Shown in pieces: positions 1 through 12,760 of a stretch of DNA of 64,000 nucleotides. Position numbers and translations under genes: made by a program. The stretch is from Mercurialis annua (lineage: Eukaryota; Streptophyta; Magnoliopsida; Malpighiales; Euphorbiaceae): NCBI RefSeq assembly GCF_937616625.2, contig NC_065572.1, positions 684,501 to 748,500 on the forward strand. The letters run 5' to 3'. Each line of letters begins with the position of its first letter. Position 1 is the first letter of the stretch. A model generated the notes under the pieces. It saw only the letters and a program-made list of their open reading frames with translations. It ran no database searches and had not been told where the DNA came from.

Positions 1-2372
1 TTTAATTAATTACTTACCTTTTTAACTTTTTAACTTTGGGTCCAAATCATTTAGTTAAGTCTAAATAAAAGTCCAAAGTTCTAAGTCCGGGATCTAATTA
101 CGATTTCGGCCCCCTCTTGGCCTTGGTCCATTTTGGTTCGGTTTCAACCCGACCAAATCTTGGCTCGGTTAAACAGAGACACCGTGCTCCGTTTACCGGC
201 CGGTAGTGGTTCGCCGACCACCACCCCACTCTCTAAACCACCTATACCAAAATTAGCCAATCAATTTCAAATTGAACGAAATTTAATTCTAATAAAATAT
301 TTAATCACACTTGATTAAATATTACAACTCTAATCACAACATAACAATTTACACAACCAAACATCAATAGCCAACTATTCGGCCACCACACAAAAAATAC
401 CATATATCACAATTTTTTAACAATAAAACATTTTCATGGCATGCTTATTTACTCAATATTAAACTAAGGAATTTAAAAGTACAATTTCTTTTAAATCATA
501 GGTTTATTCGGCTTCAAGCCAACATTAAGCATTTGAACATTTTAAATCCACATAACCATTTAAACACAATCTCAATCTCATCTAATCACCAAATATCATG
601 CCATCTAAACTATAAAAATCATTTATTTGCATTTTTCCATTTATTCGGCCAACAACTATTTATCACTCAAATATATTTTTCAAATATTTGCATCCTAGGC
701 ATATACCTACACCATTTCATGCAATTCACAACTTAACATGTATATATATATTACATACAAAAATTACCTAAAATATGCCACAACAATCATGGAAAAATTA
801 CATACATATTTCGGCATTTCAACAAAATATCCACTAACACATTTTACAAATTTCTATCATGCATCACATTTAAGTTTCTCATCTAAAACAACACATATAA
901 CATGAAAATTTCTATAAACCATATAACAATAATCATAAAAGATCACACATATATATTTCGGCAACATCAATAAAATATCAAACAATTTCTATTTAAAACT
1001 TTTAATTATTTTTCACATATTTCTAACCCACACATTTCGGTATCTCCTTTTAAATTCTCAAAATTTAATCATTTCATAACTAAACTTGTTTTATTTTTAT
1101 CTTGATATTTTCGGTTTCTATAAAATTTAAAATACCCAAATTTTACAACATAACCTTAAGAAAAGCTTTATAATTTCCGAAAATATCAACTACCTTTTAT
1201 TCATTTTGATTTTTAGCTTAAAGAAGCAAAATTTATTATAATCAAACCATACCCATAATTTTGATCATTTTAAAACACATTTCTAAAAGAATCAAACTTT
1301 TCAATCATACATGAAATTTTAAATAAGAGAAGTATACAAACTTTTCAAGTTCAAAGCTTAGCAATAGCCACCAAAATATTCGGCCTAGCTTAAATGGATT
1401 TTGATCTTGAATTTACTCTTAAGTATGAAAAATACTTTGATTTTTCTTTAAACAAATCTTACCCAAGTTTTTGATCATCTTAGTTAGCTCAAATGTACCA
1501 TTGCATGTAGGTTTTGATCTTTAAAAATCATATCTTTAACCAAATCGAAAATTATCTAGGAAAAATAACCACAACCCATTTTAAAATCATGCTAGGTAAC
1601 TCTTTTTTTGTAAGAAATTATTCAAGTAGAAAATGGTTTAAAATATACACACATATCACACCAAGAACACAAGCTACACCATTTAAATTTAAAAAGAGTG
1701 TTTAAATACCTTTTTGAATATATAAGAGTTTATACTTGAAGAAGGAAAGAAAATGGAGACTCCTATTTTTGCTAGGGTTCGGCAGAAATGGGAGGAAGAA
1801 GAGAGTGATTTTTGCTAATTTTTTCTTTTGAGAGAAGAATTGGAAAGGTTTCCTCTTTTGGGGTTTATTTGATATATTTGGCTTTTAGCTTGGAGGTCAA
1901 GACTCTAACTCATTGCATGTGTGACACTTGTACACCCATGTGTCTTGTTCTCTTAATTTTAATTGTCTAGAACAAGACAATAAATCATTTAATATCTATT
2001 TGCAATCATTAGGCGGTTTTCGAGAAAGATACTAAATCTTTTTCGGAATCCGTTTCCGGTAAATTTTAAGTTCTCGGAAAATCAAATCTCGAACAATTAT
2101 ATTTGTAATCTATTTTTTTTAACGTTTTAATAATTTTAAATCGGTTTTATCAATTAATGGCCGAAAATTACAAAAATGCCACCCATGCACAATAAATCAA
2201 TTTTCGTAGCCATGCACACGTAAACATTTAAATAATTAATCAAACATCACAAATAAATCAATCACATGCATTTAGACACCGAAAATTAATTTCTAAGCCG
2301 GTACTCTACCGCCGCTAATTTCCGATTCACCGCATTTTCAAAAATTCCATATTTTGAAAATTAGGGGTATTA
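1..2372 (-). mobile_element. Gypsy-type (Tekay-like) LTR, partial or solo
   Basis: Read on the minus strand, the sequence begins at 2372 with TGTAATACCCCTAATTTTC, the kind of start seen in plant chromovirus (Tekay/Del) LTRs. It continues as AT-rich, non-coding sequence to the window edge. The minus strand contains a 5'-UTR-like stretch around 1740-1860 that is CT-rich and holds the words GCCGAACCCTAG. The 10-20 bases outside the 2372 end are not purine-rich, so there is no polypurine tract. This argues for a 5' LTR or a solo LTR rather than a 3' LTR, with any body lying left of the window. No gag or pol reading frame is visible. Family assignment rests on the terminus only. Confidence 0.55.
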
Positions 2373-2481
2373 CAATTTTCAAACTTATTTATAATTAGTA
2401 AACTAATAAAATAAGGTTACATTTTGTGTCAAATAAAATTAAACATTTTTTATGTATGTTATTTTTCAAATTTTTATACTA

Positions 2482-2745
2482 CTCCTTCCAGTCTATACTA
2501 TCCGTCGAGTTGAGAGATTGTTTTGGTTTATAATACCTGTCGCTTAAGAATACAAAGAGAACATTTGTTGCTATTTTTTCAAGTTTATTCCTATTAATAA
2601 ATAATTCAGCGGGACTAAAAATACTAGCCAGATTTAAAAATAAGTGGACAATTTAGTAAAAATGTATATAAATTAAGACATATTTATTATTATTTTAATC
2701 TATATAAAATAATTAAATGCGGCAAATATTAAGTACCGGAGGAAG
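2482..2745. mobile_element. Stowaway-like MITE, degenerate
   Basis: About 264 bp bounded by TA dinucleotides (2480-2481 and 2746-2747). It has imperfect inverted ends of the CTCCNTCC type: CTCCTTCCAGTCTATACTAT on the left against CTTCCTCCGGTACTTAATAT read from the right. The interior is AT-rich and non-coding. Tc1/mariner-derived Stowaway elements use exactly this TA target and this type of end. The ends are diverged, so the call is moderate. Confidence 0.5.
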
Positions 2746-3370
2746 TATTAACTAAATCTATATATTTTTCTTTAAAAAAATTATAAATTTATATATTAAT
2801 ATTTTTTTATTTCAGTTGATTTTTATGTGAAATATTTTTAATCAGCAGGAACTATTCACTAATATAGTCAAATATAAGTGTGTTTTAAATAAAAAGACAT
2901 AGTACAAGAACATAATAGTGGAATTTTAAGAGTTTCTCAAAATTAAAAGAGTAAGAATTTATCGAGAAAAAAAAAAGGGAATAGCAAGTTTAGACCGTTT
3001 GTGAACATTAATGTTAGTGTTATCTTTTTTTGAGTGGGATGGAGTAATTATCTAGAGCTCCGTGTGTATAATTTCAAATAGAAAGGTTACATTTGCAAAT
3101 AGGAAATTAGGTATTTCGGGCTATTTTGTGTCCAAGGTTTTGGGGCCAAATAGCAGTGCCCTTTGATGAATTAATTTATGGCCGTTATAATCAAAATTTG
3201 AGTATTTTGACGTGTTTAAATTAAGATGCCGGACTTTGGAGACCTTACAAAAACTTTAATTAATGTGTTTCCAGAAAGTTATTGAAGAAATTCGTTTGTT
3301 TTACTACATTATTAAAGTTGACTGTTCTAAATTGTTGAATTGAACATTTCTTCCAGTAGCAAGTATTGCG

Positions 3371-3380
3371 TATTTATAAA
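3371..3380 (+). promoter_or_regulatory. candidate TATA box of LRR copy 1
   Basis: TATTTATAAA lies about 35-40 bp upstream of the only plausible ATG (3414) of the first LRR gene. If it is the TATA box, the 5' leader would be very short (about 10 nt). That is another hint that the 5' end of this copy is degraded or that the true start lies elsewhere. Confidence 0.3.
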
Positions 3381-3413
3381 GTAGCTATATCTCTGCCAAA
3401 AATATCAGTTTTA

Positions 3414-5386
3414 ATGGCATCAAGAATTACAGTTTGTCTGCAAAATTGCTCTTGCCATAGCCACCGTGGACTGCAATTCTGAAGGTGTAACAAACACCAA
3501 ATTCTGTAATTTTAATTGTTATTGGTTTTTTAAAAAGAACCCACTACTTTAGCGAAATGTTGTCCTATGTTTTATAACATCTGAGTTATAGCTCGTCGGT
3601 AATTTTTGTATGTTATTAGTTTGTGTTAAATTGAAGATATTCTAAGCTTGTTTTATTTGATTAATATACAGTGGATGTTCTTAACGCCTGGAAAAATGTT
3701 CTGACCGACCCGAATAATGTTCTTTCAAGCTGGGATCCGACTCTTGTCAATCCATGTACTTGGTTTCATGTCACCTGCAACTCCAATAACAGTGTAACAA
3801 GACTGTATGATTTTTCTCCTAAAACTTTAATGTCAATTTATTTGATCTTTTTGAATTGAACTTGTCAAATTTGTAGTTAGTTAAGTTAGGTTGAAAATTT
3901 TGATTAGTTCGGTTGGTTAATTTAAATTTTTACCACGTTACGCTCAATCTAATTATCCAATTCTTTTACCTTTTTAATTACTACTTTTTATATTTTTATT
4001 TGGTTAACTGAATTAAATAACTACCCACTCATTTGGTCGATTTGACTTATATATTTTTAGGATCTCAGTTAATTTGGTTATTTTAATTTTGGTTGATTTA
4101 ATCGGTTCGATTAACAAAATAATATAATTTGGTTATTAATTTATGTTAACCATAAAATTATGCAAAAAATCACTTAATTTTTAAAAATAGTATTCTAAGC
4201 CAAAAATTTCATCTTTACTTAAAAACGTATTTTTTTCATCTTCTACTATTTTATTTTTACCTATAATATCTAAAAAAAATAGATTGCTGGTACATTTCTG
4301 ATACGGAGTGGACAAAATAAGAATTTTTAGGTGCTTAAATGAAATTTTTTAAGCATTGAAAGAAAATATTTTTGAAAAACTATATTTTTGAAACTTTTGC
4401 CCTTTTTTTTTGCCTTTTTTGAGTAGTTGATATTTGACTTTGTTGATTAAAGGGACCTTGGCAATGCTGGATTAGCAGGACCCCTTATCCCTCAGCTTGG
4501 ACAACTCGCCAATCTTCAATACTTGTAAGCCTTATCTTTATTTGTAACTCAATTAACTTTAATCATATAGATAATATATTATGGAATCTCTTCCCTAACC
4601 CATGGTGAATAGTAGAATTGGGTTAAGAATTTACTATTAACCTTTTAAATTGAGTTAAAATTATCAAAACTTAATTAAATTAAAAAATATCAATGATTAA
4701 AATTTCATGGAATCATTTTGACACATTTTTCCTTAATTGGCAGGGAGATATCTGGCAATAGTTTTACTGGATTTATCCCATCAGAAATTGGGAATTTAAC
4801 AAAGCTAATCAGCTTGGGTTTAGACCATAATTATCTGTCTGGGGCCATTCCATCATCTTTTACTAACTTGGGGTCTTTGCGGATTGTGTAAGTATTACAT
4901 TTAATGCCCTCATAATTTTTAGAATTTTCAAATTGGTCGCTAATCCAATTTCATTATGTTCAACAGAAGATTGAACAGTAACAATCTAAGCGGCATATTA
5001 CCCATGACTTTTATTACTAGCCTTGTTGAAACAGGCAATTTGATCATATTGTAAGTTTCTCATTCTATTTTTTTTTTTGACATCATATTTCTAATCAAAG
5101 GGTGTTATATTTTAGCTTTAAATTAAATTTTTAAAATTTATCAGGAATGTATCGGATAATTATTTTAGTGGAACTGTTAGAGCCAATAATCCAAAAGGTA
5201 ACCTATTTTTGCTCTAGTTTAAAAATATATATAAATTTTATAGACGCACATTTTATCTGCCTTTTCAATTAGTCATTAGCTTTTATAATTAATTTAAAAT
5301 TTATTAAATTTTATTTAATTATTATTTATTTGACAGAATTTGCTGTTACAACTATTGTACAAGATCCTAAAGCTCCTCCAAAGTGA
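3414..5386 (+). CDS. SERK-ectodomain-like small LRR protein, copy 1 (diverged, probable frameshift in exon 1)
   Basis: Seven exons with GT-AG introns: 3414-3484, 3672-3804, 4453-4524, 4744-4887, 4967-5050, 5145-5197, 5337-5386. Exon 2 encodes the LRRNT cap with the PCTWFHVTC cysteine motif. Exons 3-6 encode about four LRRs, each shaped like the SERK/LRR1 repeats (for example [17 protein letters not shown]). Exons 2, 3 and 4 are 133, 72 and 144 nt, identical in length to those of the copy at 13.5 kb, so this is a tandem paralogue. Exon 1 should encode the signal peptide, but it is 71 nt instead of 73. From ATG 3414 the frame hits TGA within the exon, while the frame joining exon 2 ([15 protein letters not shown]) has no ATG and is preceded by a stop. 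Exon 5 has four extra codons. The C-terminus ([16 protein letters not shown]) has lost the usual GPELLGF...GGxC tail. It is therefore a pseudogene or a gene with an unseen start. There is no kinase domain. Confidence 0.72.
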
Positions 5387-6423
5387 ACCCTGTGAAGGTT
5401 GAATGAAGTGCACTTGATTCTACCAATTCATAATGCAACAGAATAAAGTTTCTTGTATTGTATTCCTTATTTTATATGAATAAGTCTTCCAGTTTGTGAT
5501 ATTGTACATTTCACCAAAGCTAATAAATATACATTTATAGTGGTTAAATGTTCAGACTTATAATATGATATTTAATTAATTGAATTTTCCAAATAGTAGT
5601 TAGTTTAATATATTTGACAGTAAAAATGATTTAAGTCTTGGTCCAGATTTAACTTGGTGGCCAATTCAACTCCCAATGGACAAAAATTTGGCTTGGTTAG
5701 TCCATATTGAGTCGATATCAAAGATGAAAAGCCCAACTTTTGGCCCAAAATATATTACATGAGTATTCTCTTGGAGGAAGAAATTTGAAGGCAATTTCTT
5801 TACACATTTAGTTCTTTTAGTTAGAATTTAGTTGCAATGGATAAACTTATATTTGAGTTATTGATAAATTATATTTTCATAATTTTTAAATTTATTATGT
5901 TTAACACAAATGACTTATAAAATAAAATTGAATAAAAAATAATTAGTCTAAACTCATCAAGGGTGTAAGAAACTGAACAATGCATAGATTAAAATTAGTA
6001 TGCATGCATACAAAGAATAACCATTTGCTTTGAGCCATCAAATTAAATGATGGCAAACAAAGTATATAAGAAATTTTTTAGTGGTACGATTGAAATTGAA
6101 AAATTACAAAGAGACACCTAATAAAGCCACTTTGAATAAAAAAATAAATTAAAGTAGATGAGACTAATTGGTGTTGATTGGACCAATATATTCAAACCAA
6201 ACTGATCTTTGACTCATAATCATTCTTTTAGACAGACTAATCATAGTGAACTCAGCTTTTCCACACATTATGTCCTTAATGGGTTAACTTTAATAGTACT
6301 ATGGTCACTAGTAATTCTTGTTGGCCCCAAATAGTTTTGAAATCTTGCATTCAAATTTTATGAACTTAATTTTTTTTATTTGAGTTGAATGTAAAATTAA
6401 TAGATGTATAAAAATAAGTTTAT

Positions 6424-6563
<140 letters not shown>

Positions 6564-6841
6564 AATAATATATTAAACGATGAATCTTTTAAGACAATGA
6601 AATTTTAAATACTAATTTTTTTAGGACAATGAATTTTTAAAACCCGTTAATTTATTTTATCTTATCAAAAGATTAATTTTATTTAAACCAGTGAATTATA
6701 TTTATAAAAAAAATTCAATGTCGCAATGAATTTGAAAACAATGTGCTTTTTTATAATTTAAGAGGAGAGCGCATGGCGAAGAATTAAACATACAAAAATA
6801 ACCCGACAATTTTAAAAAAATATATGTGGATTAAAACAAAT

Positions 6842-7275
6842 TGTCGAAAAAAAATTCCGGTCAAACGCCAACAGCGGATATCTCGGAGGAGGACTCTGAT
6901 CCTTCAGAAGAAAAAAATTTGGAAATTTTTTTCGAAAAAAGATGTGTATTAAAAACAACAGAAAAATAAATTGTCGGAAAAAAATTTCCGTCTGATGCCG
7001 GCATCGGTTACCTTGGAAGAGGAGGTACCTAATCCTTTAGGGAAAAAAAATTCCGGAAAAAAATTACTGTAGAAAAAAATTCTGGAAAAAATAAAAAAAA
7101 GTTCCAAAAAAAATCGAAAAAAGATATTTGGATTAAAAAAATTCGGAGAAAATGTCCGTCGGACGGCGTCAGCGAGTACTTCGAAAGAGGAGGAGCCCGA
7201 TCCTTCAGAAAAAATTCCGGAAAATAATTACCTTCGAACAGCGGCGGCGGATATCTCGGTAAAGAAGAAACATGC
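6842..7275. repeat. Degenerate GC-richer tandem repeat, about four units
   Basis: Units begin near 6842, 6973, 7144 and 7216. They share the order GTCGGAAAAAAATTCCG, a short GC-rich core (AACAGCGGATATCTCGG or variants), GGAGGA, then GATCCTTCAG. Unit spacing is irregular (about 70-170 bp) because A-rich runs have expanded between cores. No frame is open through more than one unit. The island stands out against the AT-rich surroundings. Its origin is unknown. Confidence 0.6.
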
Positions 7276-9204
7276 TCTTCCTCTAGAATTTTTTTTTTTG
7301 AAATAAAATTCGGAAAAATATTGGTCGGATAAAAATTTTATTTTTTTTCTATTCGAATCGGGTTATAATCGATTTTTTACTGAATTAATTTAATATGTTA
7401 ATTTTTAATACAATAAAAATAATGAAATTATTTGAAATCTATAAGTTATAGGAGTTATTTCAAATTCTCAAATTTGTATGTATTAAAATTAATTCGAATT
7501 TGAGTCAAATCCAAATTCAACAAATTATACAATCTAAAGAGTACAAATTCAAATCCACCTTTATCCAAGCGCACTCTAAATAAATTTAGAAAATGAGATA
7601 AATATATCATGGAAATGAATTCGTGCGGCTGTGATTACACACTCAATTAATAGACCCATATAATAAATCTTTTATGTTTGAAGATGAACCTCTTTTTTTA
7701 ACATTTCTTCCAACTTTTTCCAAATCCATCATTAAAGTTGAAAATAAAAATAATGATGCATAATGGCTATTTTCAACTTAGTGGTATGCTTTGTCAAATC
7801 ACTCCTTTTAAGAAGGAACCTTTCTTTTTCCCTAATATCTAACCCAACAACATTTTTAAAAAGGCTGTTTTTTCTTTAATCTGTTGTGATGAATCGTTTC
7901 TATTGAATTGCATATGCAAAAGAAAAAAAGTATGAAATGATATTGAAGTCAAAAGACATGCATGAAACTAAATTTAAAGTCTGATTGATCAATTGGGACG
8001 AATTTGTTAAAAATAGTTGAAGTGAGGATGAAAAGAGAGACGGGAAATTCAATTGGCAAGTTATTGCATGCATTAGACAGAATATGATTCGCAGTTGACT
8101 TATAGCTAGAATAATGCTTCAATTTTTCTTTCTATTTTTTAATCAGCAAAAGAAAAAGAATATCTGTATATAGAGAGATGGATCGGTCGATAGATAGATA
8201 GATAGAATAGCGTGAAGAAACAGAGAATTGGCGACGAAATTAGAAAAATGCCGTTGAAAATAAAAAAACTAAATTTAACAAATTTAATTATATTTTTTTA
8301 AAAACTTGTGTTTATCAAAATCGCATATCTTTGTGAGACAGAAAAAGCATTATTATTGTATGTTGTATTAAAAAGACTTTGCATAATTGCCAAAAATAAT
8401 GAAGGTGTTTGAATATTTAGGTATAGTTAATTCATCAGGAGATGCTTAATTTTACAATCAGAGCTCTCGGATGCTCCCCATTGTACCAACCTCTTTGGTG
8501 CTATCAGAAATTTCTTGAAAATAAGTTGGAATATTTGTATTCGCCATACCTACAAAGAAGTCAACTGTTATACGGATTAAATTGGCCATCTATAAAGGAA
8601 TGCACGTCGGAATCTTACCATAAAAGACAGTATCCGTAGAGTTTTTTAAGTTTTTTTGGCCTTTACCTCTCTTTGTAAGGGAAAAAAAGATATTATTACA
8701 AAACATAATGGATTAAAGAAAATAAAATAAAGAGAGAATTAGCAAAATACCTAAAAAGAAAAATATTAGCATTTGTTAATCCAAATTCTCCACCTTTATT
8801 TGTCTACCTTATAGTATTTTATGTTTACTTTTTTACTTTTTTATTTTGTTTCTATACTCCATATTTACTCTACATCCGGTTTATTCTTTTTCTTTATCTT
8901 CTTTTCGTTTTCTTCTTCTTCTTCTTCTTCTTTCCTTCATCTTTTCAATTTATTTTTTAAAAAAAATATTAACAAATCAACAAACTTATTCTAATTTCAG
9001 CTCATAATATTACAAGAAATTAATTCTTACGATTTCATTATTGTTTTTTAAAATTTTATTGATAGTTTTGAATTCGCTCGAATTTTTAATTCCTAATCGA
9101 ATCGCTTCAAATTTCACTTGAAATTCAAATCCAGCGATCATAACTTTCTTTAAAAACAACGAAAACTGTAAATTTTTAATTTATTTGTTCTCATTAAAAA
9201 AATC

Positions 9205-9760
9205 TATTAAAAACGGTTTCAAACAGTTTCAAACACAGTTTCAAATGCAGTTTCAAACGGTTTCAAAACTAACAGTTTCAAATAAACAGTTTCAAACCGT
9301 TTACAAAGGTCTCAAACAGTCTACAACAGTTTCTAAAAAACACTTTCAAACAGTTTAAAAAATAACAGTTTCAAACAGTTTCAAAAAAACAGTTTCAAAC
9401 TGTTTATAAAGGTTTCGAACATTATACAACAGTTTCAAACCGTTTACAAAGTTCTCAAACAATCTAAAACAGTTTCTAAAAAACACTTTCAAACAATCTA
9501 AAAAATAACGGTTTCAAACAGTATATAACAGTCTCAAACCGTTTACGAAAGTTTCGAACAGTATAAAACAGTTTCAAACTGTTTACAAATGTCTCAAACA
9601 ATCTAAAACAGTTTTTAGAAAATATTTTAAATAGTCTAAAAAATAACAGTTTCAAATAGTATAAAACAGTTATAAACCCTTTACAAATGTTTCAAACAAT
9701 ATAAAACAGTTTTAAAAAACAATTTCAAACGATTTCTAAAACTAATTAAAAAACGTTTGA
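9205..9760. repeat. Minisatellite with CAGTTTCAAA core
   Basis: The decamer-like core CAGTTTCAAA and close variants (CGGTTTCAAA, CAGTCTCAAA, CCGTTTACAA) recur dozens of times with spacings of roughly 10-25 bp over 550 bp. Higher-order units such as AACCGTTTACAAAGGTCTC recur several times inside it. It is non-coding. Confidence 0.85.
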
Positions 9761-10143
9761 AAACTAGATCAAAACATCATAAATGAAGAAAAATGACGAT
9801 TGCTTCAAAAAAAATTGAAAAAATTCTAAAAAACAATAGTACAATAATTTAAAACAACATAGAAAGAAGAAGAAGAAGAAGACGTTTCTCATCTACTACC
9901 CATCATTTTATATCTTCAATTCTTTCAATTACAAACTTTCTTCTTTGTATTGGATTTCATTTATATAATGATATCACATTTTAATTAAATATATTTATTA
10001 TCTTTGAATAATTAAATATATTTAACTAAAATATCTTAATATTGTTCAACAATCATAAAATAATAATTTATCTTTGAATAAATTTTTAATTTTTTTTATC
10101 GATTGTCAAACATTATACATTATTATGGTATTAAAATACATTA

Positions 10144-10272
10144 TAGTTTAAGTTACTTTGGTAACTTTAAACTATATATATAAAGTTCATTCTAGTTTAA
10201 GTTACTTTGGTAACTTTAAACTATATACGTCAAATTCATTCTAGTTTAAGTTACTTTGGTAACTTTAAACTA
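10144..10272. repeat. Three tandem copies of a near-perfect 31-bp palindrome, 49-bp period
   Basis: The segment TAGTTTAAGTTACTTTGG continuing TAACTTTAAACTA is almost its own reverse complement. It occurs at 10144-10174, 10193-10223 and 10242-10272, with an exact 49-bp period; the intervening TCATTC-type spacers are also conserved. It lies just downstream (minus-strand sense) of the Copia-type LTR and primer-binding site, so it may sit in that element's untranslated leader. Confidence 0.9.
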
Positions 10273-10465
10273 TAACAATTAATATATTTATTTATATATA
10301 AAACACATGTAAATTATAATTTCATCATAAACTAATAATTAAATTAACTATCATGAACTTTATGTTTTATATGTAATTAAATCATAAATCTATTAATTAA
10401 CATAAATCTATCAATTATACGTAAATCTATTATATATAGAAATTATTTAATTTTTCCAACCATAC

Positions 10466-11070
10466 GCTCTGATACCACTTGTTAGATAATGCAAACAATT
10501 ATACGAGTCACATATTATGTCATATATAAATTACAATAGAAAAATCCCCAGGAAAGATTGGAGGGTCACAAGCGGACCGCTTAAATTAATACCGACCTCC
10601 TTAGACAGAATTTAACTAAACGTAATTAACTGCATAATATGACTTGTTATATTTTGCATTAACAAGACATCATTAACGTAAATCTAAGGATCTTTAAAAC
10701 TAAATAATTTCATAATACCGTAAATAAATATTGATAGAAAACTTACTTGAATTTCCCAGAGGAATATCGCTTGAAGCCATTATCGAGAAATTGATTTCTC
10801 TCCCTTAACCCGTAATTTCTTAATCACACTCTTAGATGGAGTTAGAGATGTGTTTTTGGTGTGTTAGAGAGAGGACCAATTTCCATCCTTTATATAGATA
10901 TTTCAATTCAATCCGGTACGTCCATCACGTAACCAAATCAATGGTTGAGATTAATCTACTTAATTAATTTTTTATTAATTTAATTGGACCAAAATAGGTG
11001 TCAAATTAATATTTGCATATTTGACACCTTCATCCATAATGTGTCATGCATTTAAACTATTAATTTGACA
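10466..11070 (-). mobile_element. Copia-type LTR with tRNA-iMet primer-binding site
   Basis: On the minus strand a putative LTR runs from 11070 (TGTCAAATTAATAG) to 10480 (ATCTAACA), giving TG...CA ends and about 591 bp. Two bases later comes TGGTATCAGAGC (10477-10466), the primer-binding site complementary to initiator tRNA-Met used by plant LTR retrotransposons. A TATATAAAGG box (near 10888-10897 on the minus strand) lies inside the LTR at the expected place. The body should extend to lower coordinates, but no gag or pol frame survives there and I see no second LTR. The outer boundary at 11070 is inferred from the TG...CA rule and from abutting the LINE sequence. Confidence 0.7.
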
Positions 11071-11071
11071 T

Positions 11072-11217
11072 TGTAATCAAGTGGCTCATGCTTTAGGCAA
11101 ATGGGGTGTATTTTTTGGCAAAGACTGTATTAGTGACGGTGATGTTCCTTACCCGGTCACGGAACTTGTTAATTCGTTTAGTTGATTAATAAAGTTCAGT
11201 CTTTCTCTCAAAAAAAA
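11072..11217 (+). mobile_element. LINE (non-LTR retrotransposon) 3' end
   Basis: The frame from 11072 reads CNQVAHALGKWGVFFGKD and ends at a stop near 11184. NxVAHALAKW is the hallmark C-terminal RNase H motif of plant LINE polymerase frames. A short 3' UTR with AATAAAG and a poly(A) run (11209-11217) follows. The element is cut off immediately upstream at the Copia-type LTR boundary, suggesting that the LTR element inserted into an older LINE or that the LINE is 5'-truncated there. Confidence 0.65.
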
Positions 11218-11430
11218 AGAGAAAAGGTAGAAGAAAAAATAAAGTTACAGAGAAAAGTAAAAGAAAAGATGAAGAAGAAGAAGGAGGAGGAAAGAGAAAA
11301 AGAATAGAGAGAAAAAAAGAGGAGAGAGGATAAAATTGCAGAGAAAAAACGAAGAAGAAGAAAGAGAATGAAAGAGAAAAAAAGAGGAGAGAGAGAGAGA
11401 AAAGAAAGAGAAAAAAAGAAAAAAAAATAT
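11211..11430. repeat. Polypurine (GA/A-rich) tract
   Basis: About 220 bp of nearly pure purine sequence on the plus strand (GAGAAAA, GAAGAAGAAG, GAGAGAGAGA) follows the LINE poly(A) tail. The long minus-strand frames here are only F/S/L-rich low-complexity translations. It probably grew from the poly(A) tail by slippage. Confidence 0.85.
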
Positions 11431-12540
11431 GCATGTGTTTAAAAGGAGAGTAAAATACAAATATGTTGTTGAGAGTACAACTAAAAACAATAGAAAAATA
11501 GAGTAAAAAAATAAATTTTTGAAATTGAGGTATTAAGAATAAATAAATTTTAAAAAAGAGTCTTTTGTGCAAATTCCTCCAAAATAAAAGTGTATATCTA
11601 TAAAACAAGTGAATTTCGGATCACCACACACTTGCTTGTATAAAACAATAAGGGAACATTGAAACTCTGAAATTCGACAACTTTCTGACTCTAATATTCT
11701 CCTCTATCCACAATAATTTCAACACATACTGAACTCAACACTTACAAATGTCTACTATAGAAGTTGGTCTAAGAACATATACTTACACTTAGTAACAGAT
11801 TAATCATTTCTTTTTGAATTTATTGCTATGTTTATTCTCTTTAATACTTTAACTTATGAAAAACTTATAGATAGACCATAGGTGGTCCAAGCTAAAAGAT
11901 AGATGAAAAAACATATTATTACATGAACCTAATTCGCCTTATAGTATTGTGAATCATACATGAGAGTCTCGTAACATGAGACAATTATTAAATATATAGA
12001 TTAGAAGTAGCATGCATGTATTGTATAAAAAAGCGCGTACTTGTTATGAATTGATGGGAGACACAAGTTTTATCTAGATAAAAAATTGTGAATATAATTC
12101 TGTCGTGATTAGTACAGAAAAATATCAATTTATCCCATGACTAAATTTTCCGGGTAATTACTGATTGAAACCCCAAGCGAGCGATGATATCTTTTGAATT
12201 TATTGTTCTTGTTAATCATCCTAAATTGTCAAAATCAAAAAAAATGGACCAACGGTGGTCCTAGCTAGGTGAACAATGACTTCTCTAGTCTGCAACATAT
12301 GCTGCTGCTCGCTACACTAACAAAGTCACTGCACATGTCCAGCAAAGCCAGAAAGGAATATGTAAATGAGGATAAAGTCGTCCAAGGGTTGCTTTGGACC
12401 AATATAATAAATTGGCCAAATCCATCTTAAGAGATTGTACATTATTTATATGTTTTTCTTAAAAACAATTATCCTCTGTATCTAATTTTAAAGAAATTCC
12501 TATTTGACCTCTCACATGTCATATTTCCGTCCTTCATATT

Positions 12541-12760
12541 TGAAAATCAAACGATATACTTTTTCATTTTATTTTCGTCAATGAATCACTCTTTCCGTCC
12601 ATTTTTGGTGTTAGTCAACCGAGTCAAAAAACTAAATAAAAAAAATGGTATGGTTCTCCATTATTTTTTCTGTCAACTTAGTTGACTAACACCAAAAATT
12701 GACAGATGGACTAAAATATTAATTGAAATAAAAACGAGAGATCGTTTGATTTTCAATTAG
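12541..12760. mobile_element. Inverted-repeat element (MITE-like)
   Basis: The left arm begins TGAAAATCAAACGATATAC and contains CATTTTTGGTGTTAGTCAAC. The right arm holds their reverse complements (GTTGACTAACACCAAAAATT, then ATCGTTTGATTTTCAATTA). Arms of about 80 bp and a short AT-rich centre give a 220-bp fold-back structure. No coding content. I could not settle the target-site duplication. Confidence 0.55.

Noticed and set aside
8442..8639. 65-codon frame, and a minus-strand counterpart reading VDFFVGMANTNIP
   Set aside because: Neither strand gives a recognisable domain, splice context or repeat relation; too short to call.
9205..9760. CRISPR-like regular repeats
   Set aside because: Repeats are short, degenerate and irregularly spaced in a plant nuclear context; it is a minisatellite.
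11186..11608. 140-codon minus-strand open frame
   Set aside because: It is the complement of a polypurine tract; the translation is F/S/L low complexity with no domain.
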